NCBI GenBank assembly: GCA_910588315.1
Contig: CAJUQF010000065.1
Span: forward strand, 1 to 10,737
Direction: 5' to 3'
Length of the DNA stretch: 10,737 bases
Source: an uncultured Christensenellaceae bacterium
Lineage (GTDB): Bacteria > Bacillota > Clostridia > Christensenellales > Pumilibacteraceae
Part shown: positions 7,103 through 10,737 of the stretch, one piece after another
Layout of the letters: every line of letters starts with the position of its first letter
Position numbering within the stretch: the first letter of the stretch is position 1
Notes under the pieces: model-generated
What the model saw: the letters and a program-made list of their open reading frames with translations, nothing else
What the model was told of the DNA's origin: nothing
Databases searched by the model: none
Program-made: the position numbers and the translations under genes

Positions 7103-8247
7103 CGCTTACCGCCCTTGGCTTTATAGCGCGCAACGACTTCTTCCATCGTATCGCCGCCGAGCATATCAGATACTGCGGACGCGATAGCGAGCGCCGCGGC
7201 GGATTCGCATACAACTCCGCCGGCAGGCACGGCACAAACGTCGCTTCGTTCCGATGCGGCTACCGCCGATTTTCCCGTCGATATATCAACGGTATTCAAT
7301 CCGTTCTTAAGTGTGGGGATCGGCTTGAAATACGCGCGTATAACGATACGCTGTCCGTTTGACATACCGCCATCGATACCGCCCGCACGATTTGTTTTAC
7401 GCAAATATTCGCCGTGTTTTTCGCCGGGATAGATTTCGTCGTGAAATGCAGAACCGTAAACCGCAGCGCCGTCGATACCGTCGCCTATATCCACGGCTTT
7501 GACCGACGGAACGGCGGCTATTGCGCCCGACAGCATGCCGTCCAACCGTTTATTATGCGACACGTAACTGCCTATGCCGGGAATAAGCCCGTCTACTATA
7601 ATCTCCGCGACCCCGCCGAGCGTATCGCCGGACAGCGCCGCTATGCGTATTTCTCCCACCATTTTTTCGCTCGCCAACGGATCGAGACAGCGCACCCTGT
7701 CTTTATCGGCGCGTTTGTTTATATCGGTAAAATCTTTTAACGCACACGCCTTGACGATGCCTATGCGCGTTGTATGACTGCTTATATCTACGCCGAGCCG
7801 CGACAGATACAGTTTTGCCACGGCGCCGAGCGCTACGACAGTCGCCGTATTTCTCGCCGACGCACGTTCCCATACGTCGGTAGCGTCATCCAGCCCGAAC
7901 TTTATCGCGCCCGGCAGATCGGCATGTCCCGGACGCACGGCGGTAAGTTTTTTACCGCGCTCCGTAGCGTATGCGCCGAGCGTGCGCATGTGATTCTTGA
8001 AATCGGCATTCGGTATAAGCGCCGTGATCGGACTGCCGGTGGTCTTGCCGGCTTGTACGCCGGTTACGAATTCCGCGGCGTCATGCTCCGTTTCCATTCT
8101 CGCGCTCCTGCCGAGACCGAGCTGCCGCCTTGCAAGTTCGTTATTTATAAAATCGAAATCAAGTTTCAAGCCGGACGGAACATTGTTCAATATCCCGACC
8201 AGCATTTTTCCGTGCGATTCTCCTGCCGTTACATATTCTATGCTCAT
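7099..8247 (-). CDS. aroC: Chorismate synthase
   Basis: AroC removes phosphate from EPSP to form chorismate, the last common step, and needs reduced FMN. The 382-residue protein shows GESHG (9-13, His12), GRSAR (46-50), RPGHADL (105-111, His108), ERASARNTA (127-135), GGIDGGMSNG (289-298) and RSDVCAVPA (334-342, Asp336). The usual SARET reads SARNT, a small departure near the flavin site. I chose the ATG at 8247, giving MSIEYVTAGESHG, because the family begins just there. An in-frame ATG at 8274 would add nine residues encoded within a terminator hairpin and has no ribosome binding site. Even the chosen start has only GGGG about eight nt upstream, so a very short or near-leaderless message is possible. 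First gene of the six-gene aro operon; its stop overlaps the aroB start as ATGA. Confidence 0.95.
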   Translation of the reverse strand: MSIEYVTAGESHGKMLVGILNNVPSGLKLDFDFINNELARRQLGLGRSARMETEHDAAEFVTGVQAGKTTGSPITALIPNADFKNHMRTLGAYATERGKKLTAVRPGHADLPGAIKFGLDDATDVWERASARNTATVVALGAVAKLYLSRLGVDISSHTTRIGIVKACALKDFTDINKRADKDRVRCLDPLASEKMVGEIRIAALSGDTLGGVAEIIVDGLIPGIGSYVSHNKRLDGMLSGAIAAVPSVKAVDIGDGIDGAAVYGSAFHDEIYPGEKHGEYLRKTNRAGGIDGGMSNGQRIVIRAYFKPIPTLKNGLNTVDISTGKSAVAASERSDVCAVPAGGVVCESAAALAIASAVSDMLGGDTMEEVVARYKAKGGKR

Positions 8248-8250
8248 AAT

Positions 8251-8281
8251 AAAAACCCCGTAATATAATAACATACGGGGT
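8251..8281 (-). terminator. Intrinsic terminator between the amidase gene and aroC
   Basis: Minus-strand ACCCCGTA (8281-8274) pairs perfectly with TACGGGGT (8262-8255) around an 11-nt A/T-rich loop and is followed directly by TTTT (8254-8251). It lies 68 nt past the amidase stop and ends three nt before the aroC ATG. Its most likely job is to end the amidase transcript. It could also attenuate readthrough into the aro operon. The structure is seen directly; activity is inferred. Confidence 0.72.
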
Positions 8282-8293
8282 CGTTTATTGCAA
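8265..8293 (-). promoter_or_regulatory. Probable aro operon promoter with extended -10
   Basis: Minus-strand TTGCAA (8293-8288; four of six to consensus) is followed after 17 bp by TATTAT (8270-8265; five of six). TG stands at the extended -10 position, giving TGTTATTAT. Transcription would start near 8258, only about ten nt before the aroC ATG. The -10 element lies in the loop of the terminator hairpin. The region is A/T-rich, so other promoters further upstream in 8294-8349 cannot be excluded. Confidence 0.5.
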
Positions 8294-8349
8294 GTATTTT
8301 ATAAAATCAGTCTGTTATATCTACAGAGTTTGAAATAAAATTTGTAGCT

Positions 8350-9042
8350 TCACTGCGTTTTATCGGAAAACATCGAACCGACGGCCGAATATATCGTGTA
8401 AGCCACTTTCTGTTGATAACTCGCAGTGATCAACAAGTTTTCTTCCGCAGAGTTCGATAAAAAGCCGCACTCGCATAAAACGGAAGGATATTCGCTGCAA
8501 TTAAGGATATAGTAGTCCCCGACCGCCGCGTTCCTCGGTCGAGCATTGAGTACGTCGTTGAAATAGCTTTGTACGGTTTTTGCATACTGCTCGCCCGCCG
8601 CATTTGCCGCGAAAAACGCCTGTGCGCCTTTTACGGAAGACACCGGATACGAATTGCAATGAATGCTTATGACAAGATCCGGCGATGCCGCCTTGACAAT
8701 ATCTCTTCGGGCTTTCATATCTTCGCGCTTGATATATTTACCGCCTCCCGATACCGCCGACGAGTCCGATCGCGTAAGCACGACATTATATCCGTCGTTT
8801 TGCAGATATTTCATGAGATACTTCGAAATCGACAGATTGATGTCGCTCTCTTTCGTCCCCGTGGTAACGCCCACTACGCCGCCGTCCGCGCCGCCGTGTC
8901 CCGCATCGATTACGATCGTTATACCGTTATCCGGCTTTGACGCCGCGATCACGGTCGCAGCCGTCGCAAAGACCGCTATTGCCGCGAGCAATACCGATAG
9001 CACGGCAACTATTGTTCGTTTTTTTATCGTTATAAACGCCAT
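8350..9042 (-). CDS. cwlD: N-acetylmuramoyl-L-alanine amidase, CwlD-like (Amidase_3)
   Basis: This 230-residue zinc amidase is expected to cleave the bond between N-acetylmuramic acid and L-alanine in peptidoglycan. A basic N-terminus (KKR, 7-9) and a hydrophobic run at about 10-34 form a signal peptide or membrane anchor, so the catalytic domain acts outside the membrane. Zinc and catalytic residues are His49 in DAGHGG, Glu65 in TKESD, His128 in SIHCN and Glu191 in ECGFLSN. Size, single-domain layout and N-terminal anchor match CwlD of spore formers, which makes muramic-delta-lactam in spore cortex. Amidases of this fold also act in vegetative wall turnover, so the symbol is tentative. GAGG at 9051-9048 supports the start. 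It has 203 bp to the gene upstream and a terminator after it, suggesting a single-gene transcript. Confidence 0.9.
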   Translation of the reverse strand: MAFITIKKRTIVAVLSVLLAAIAVFATAATVIAASKPDNGITIVIDAGHGGADGGVVGVTTGTKESDINLSISKYLMKYLQNDGYNVVLTRSDSSAVSGGGKYIKREDMKARRDIVKAASPDLVISIHCNSYPVSSVKGAQAFFAANAAGEQYAKTVQSYFNDVLNARPRNAAVGDYYILNCSEYPSVLCECGFLSNSAEENLLITASYQQKVAYTIYSAVGSMFSDKTQ

Positions 9043-9148
9043 TCACACCTCGCGCGAACTCGTAACGTCCCCGATAACGTATAATGCCGAGTCTATCGAA
9101 TACCCGATCACACCATAGTTTTGGGAGAATGATACCTGTCGTCTGCAT

Positions 9149-9212
9149 TTATCTACAATATTCTACACACCGCATGTGCATAACTTTGTGCATAAGTGCA
9201 TAACTATACACA
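9149..9212. promoter_or_regulatory. Cluster of six DnaA-box-like nonamers
   Basis: Against the DnaA-box consensus TTATNCACA, this 64-bp stretch holds two perfect boxes, both TTATGCACA on the minus strand (9183-9175 and 9195-9187). Four more sites each differ by one base from TTATNCACA or TTATCCACA: TTATCTACA (9149-9157, plus), TTCTACACA (9161-9169, plus), TTATGCACT (9203-9195, minus) and CTATACACA (9204-9212, plus). The stretch lies between the M1 peptidase and the amidase genes, upstream of the latter. No dnaA, dnaN or rpmH gene is in the window, so this looks like an off-origin cluster that could regulate the amidase or titrate DnaA. Matches are seen; DnaA binding is inferred. Confidence 0.5.
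9176..9205. repeat. Short direct repeats of GTGCATAA
   Basis: GTGCATAA occurs three times: 9176-9183, 9188-9195 and 9196-9203. The first and third copies extend to the ten-mer GTGCATAACT and begin exactly 20 bp apart, close to two helical turns. The copies are the same sites described as minus-strand DnaA boxes; an operator for another regulator is the alternative reading. Confidence 0.75.
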
Positions 9213-9245
9213 TTTGTGCCGTTTTATCGCGTTAAACTACCTACG

Positions 9246-10712
9246 TTAATTCGACGAATATAATTTGACATTGCCGTTGAGCCACGAATCGAAAAGCGGA
9301 TTAAGGCTGCGCTTGGACGTCTTTTCCATTGCGCCTATCAAGTTTTGCGGCTCTGCGATCTTGTACTTATTTTCGGAATAGTAGCGCTTTAATCCGGAAA
9401 CGAATTTATCGCTGCCGACGGTATTGCGTATATCGTCGAGCATCAATGCGCCTTTGACATAGATCATATACGAATATTCCGTTTCGTTTTCGTATTCGTT
9501 TATAGCACGCGTCATGGTCGTAACGCCCATACCGTTGTTTTTATACGTCTCGCAGTACAGTATATATGCACCGAGCGCATCGGCGCGTTTTGCGTCGAAC
9601 GTGTACTTGTAGCCTTCCGGCGCTTCGTCGTAAAACATCATAGTGGAATATTCGGCGAGCGCTTCGTCCAGCCAAGAATATTTTACTTCGTCGTTGCCAA
9701 CGACGCCGTACCACCATTGATGCGCCGTTTCGTGTACGATTATATCGGTTTGCGCGTCACCGAGATACAGATCGGATATCATCGACAGACACGGATACTC
9801 CATTCCGCCCTGTATAAATCCCGTCTGCACAACGGAATACTCTTTATACGGGTATGCACCGAATAAATCGCCGAATACTTTTATCGAATCGATAGCCGCT
9901 TGCAACGCGGCTTCCGGATGCTCGTCGCTGTAATACAGATAGTTGACGATAGTATTGCCGGAAAGTCCGCTTATTTTTTGATATTTGCCGAGAACCGCGG
10001 CAAAGTCTCTGACATGTTCCGCCTTTATCTCATAAACCGTCTGAGTTTCGTCAGCCGTCTTTGAAACGACTTCGCCGGTGAACGCGCATTCGTAAGCGCT
10101 CGGAGCAGTCAATTTCACAGAATATTTCGCGCACTCGCTGAAAAACGGATCGCCGGTCGAATAATACGGATCCGTAACGAATGCCCCGTCGCGGTATACG
10201 CACGCTATCGGATAAAAATTCGCAAGATTGACCGATTTATCCGTATAGCCGAGCCGATGTTTTACGTTGGGAAGTTTAAGCGTGTAATCTATATCTACCG
10301 ATATTTTTTCCGTAGGTTCGAGCGTACGCCCGAGCGCAACAGACAAAATGTTTTCATCCTCGCCGGTAACGTTTACGTCGACGCTCTTACCGCCGACGTT
10401 CACGCTTTTTATATCCATTTCCGCATAGCTTTTCCCGTTAGGATACGCTTCGGCAGCTTTGCTTGCCGGAACGGGATCGAACTTGGAGTCTTTTCGAAAC
10501 GCATTCGGATATAAATGGAACTGTAATTCCTTGAGAGGCACGTCGGTGTTATTGACGTAATCGCATACCACCGATGCCGTTAAAACATTATCTTCGGACA
10601 GTACCGCCTCGATCGTGTACTTTGTTACGTCGGTTTTTTCGGACGACGAACACGCGCATACCGACAGCGCGAGCGCACACGCCGAAACGATCGAAATGAA
10701 TTTTTTTCGCAT
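9246..10712 (-). CDS. M1-family zinc metallopeptidase lipoprotein
   Basis: This 488-residue protein is a gluzincin aminopeptidase-like enzyme, probably anchored outside the cytoplasmic membrane. The N-terminus is a lipoprotein signal peptide with basic MRKK, a hydrophobic core and the lipobox VCAC, making Cys21 the lipidated residue, followed by a Ser-rich linker. Residues about 30-245 form the beta-rich N-terminal domain. The catalytic domain shows GGMEYP (302-307) in place of the usual GAMEN substrate loop, HETAH (327-331), the third zinc ligand Glu350 in WLDEALAEY and catalytic Tyr418 in IYVKGA. The C-terminal helical domain of larger M1 enzymes is mostly absent, which is common in bacterial lipoprotein members. 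AAGGAG at 10727-10722 supports the ATG. The substrate is unknown; peptide scavenging at the cell surface is a reasonable guess. Confidence 0.92.
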   Translation of the reverse strand: MRKKFISIVSACALALSVCACSSSEKTDVTKYTIEAVLSEDNVLTASVVCDYVNNTDVPLKELQFHLYPNAFRKDSKFDPVPASKAAEAYPNGKSYAEMDIKSVNVGGKSVDVNVTGEDENILSVALGRTLEPTEKISVDIDYTLKLPNVKHRLGYTDKSVNLANFYPIACVYRDGAFVTDPYYSTGDPFFSECAKYSVKLTAPSAYECAFTGEVVSKTADETQTVYEIKAEHVRDFAAVLGKYQKISGLSGNTIVNYLYYSDEHPEAALQAAIDSIKVFGDLFGAYPYKEYSVVQTGFIQGGMEYPCLSMISDLYLGDAQTDIIVHETAHQWWYGVVGNDEVKYSWLDEALAEYSTMMFYDEAPEGYKYTFDAKRADALGAYILYCETYKNNGMGVTTMTRAINEYENETEYSYMIYVKGALMLDDIRNTVGSDKFVSGLKRYYSENKYKIAEPQNLIGAMEKTSKRSLNPLFDSWLNGNVKLYSSN

Positions 10713-10737
10713 ATTTGATTCTCCTTATCGCCATTAC

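Noticed and set aside
6471..7187. A 238-codon open frame on the plus strand opposite aroB.
   Set aside because: It is an antisense shadow of aroB codon usage, Ser/Pro-rich with no recognisable domain.
8248..8274. An upstream ATG giving AroC nine extra residues.
   Set aside because: It lies in the terminator hairpin, lacks a ribosome binding site and precedes the conserved N-terminus.
9080..9086. Minus-strand CATTATA upstream of the amidase gene, resembling a sigma-G -10 element as might be expected for cwlD.
   Set aside because: No matching -35 element is found at the right distance, so a promoter cannot be supported.
9043..9245. A replication origin, suggested by the DnaA-like boxes.
   Set aside because: No dnaA, dnaN, rpmH or clear A/T-rich unwinding element is next to the boxes; an off-origin cluster is the safer reading.

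Overview
All protein-coding genes lie on the minus strand, so the window is transcribed from high to low coordinates. The sequence suggests a Bacillota (Firmicutes) genome, most likely an uncultured member of the Clostridia with roughly balanced GC. The evidence is strong AAGGAGG-type ribosome binding sites, a class II EPSP synthase, a type II dehydroquinase, a YjjG/YfnB-type HAD phosphatase, a CwlD-like amidase and a lipoprotein M1 peptidase. The class assignment is an inference; no rRNA or other marker is present.

Layout in transcription order: (1) 10712-9246, an M1-family metallopeptidase lipoprotein. (2) 9245-9043, a 203-bp intergenic region with a tight cluster of DnaA-box-like nonamers. 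(3) 9042-8350, a CwlD-like N-acetylmuramoyl-L-alanine amidase. (4) 8349-8248, a short gap in which an intrinsic terminator and a probable promoter occupy the same bases. (5) 8247-2536, a tightly packed shikimate operon aroC-aroB-aroA-aroE-aroQ-aroK in which every adjacent pair overlaps by 4 to 13 nt. (6) 2535-2401, a gap with a near-perfect sigma-A promoter and a leader hairpin. (7) 2400-760, a phosphoglucomutase/phosphomannomutase. (8) 725-1, the first 241 codons of transketolase, which runs off the window.

The aro operon encodes all six enzymes from DAHP to chorismate (AroB, AroQ, AroE, AroK, AroA, AroC). Only DAHP synthase, the first step, is missing from the window. Transketolase downstream can supply erythrose 4-phosphate, one of the two DAHP synthase substrates, so the neighbourhood makes metabolic sense even though pgm-tkt has its own promoter.

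The most unusual points are: the shikimate kinase is fused in one reading frame to a complete YjjG-like HAD phosphatase; the DnaA-box cluster lies away from any recognisable origin gene; the terminator hairpin ahead of aroC carries a promoter -10 element in its loop; the EPSP synthase has Ala at the position equivalent to E. coli Gly96; and Leu-Gly pairs are almost always encoded CTC-GGN. No RNA genes, CRISPR arrays, insertion sequences or other mobile elements were seen, and no gene-free stretch exceeds 300 bases.
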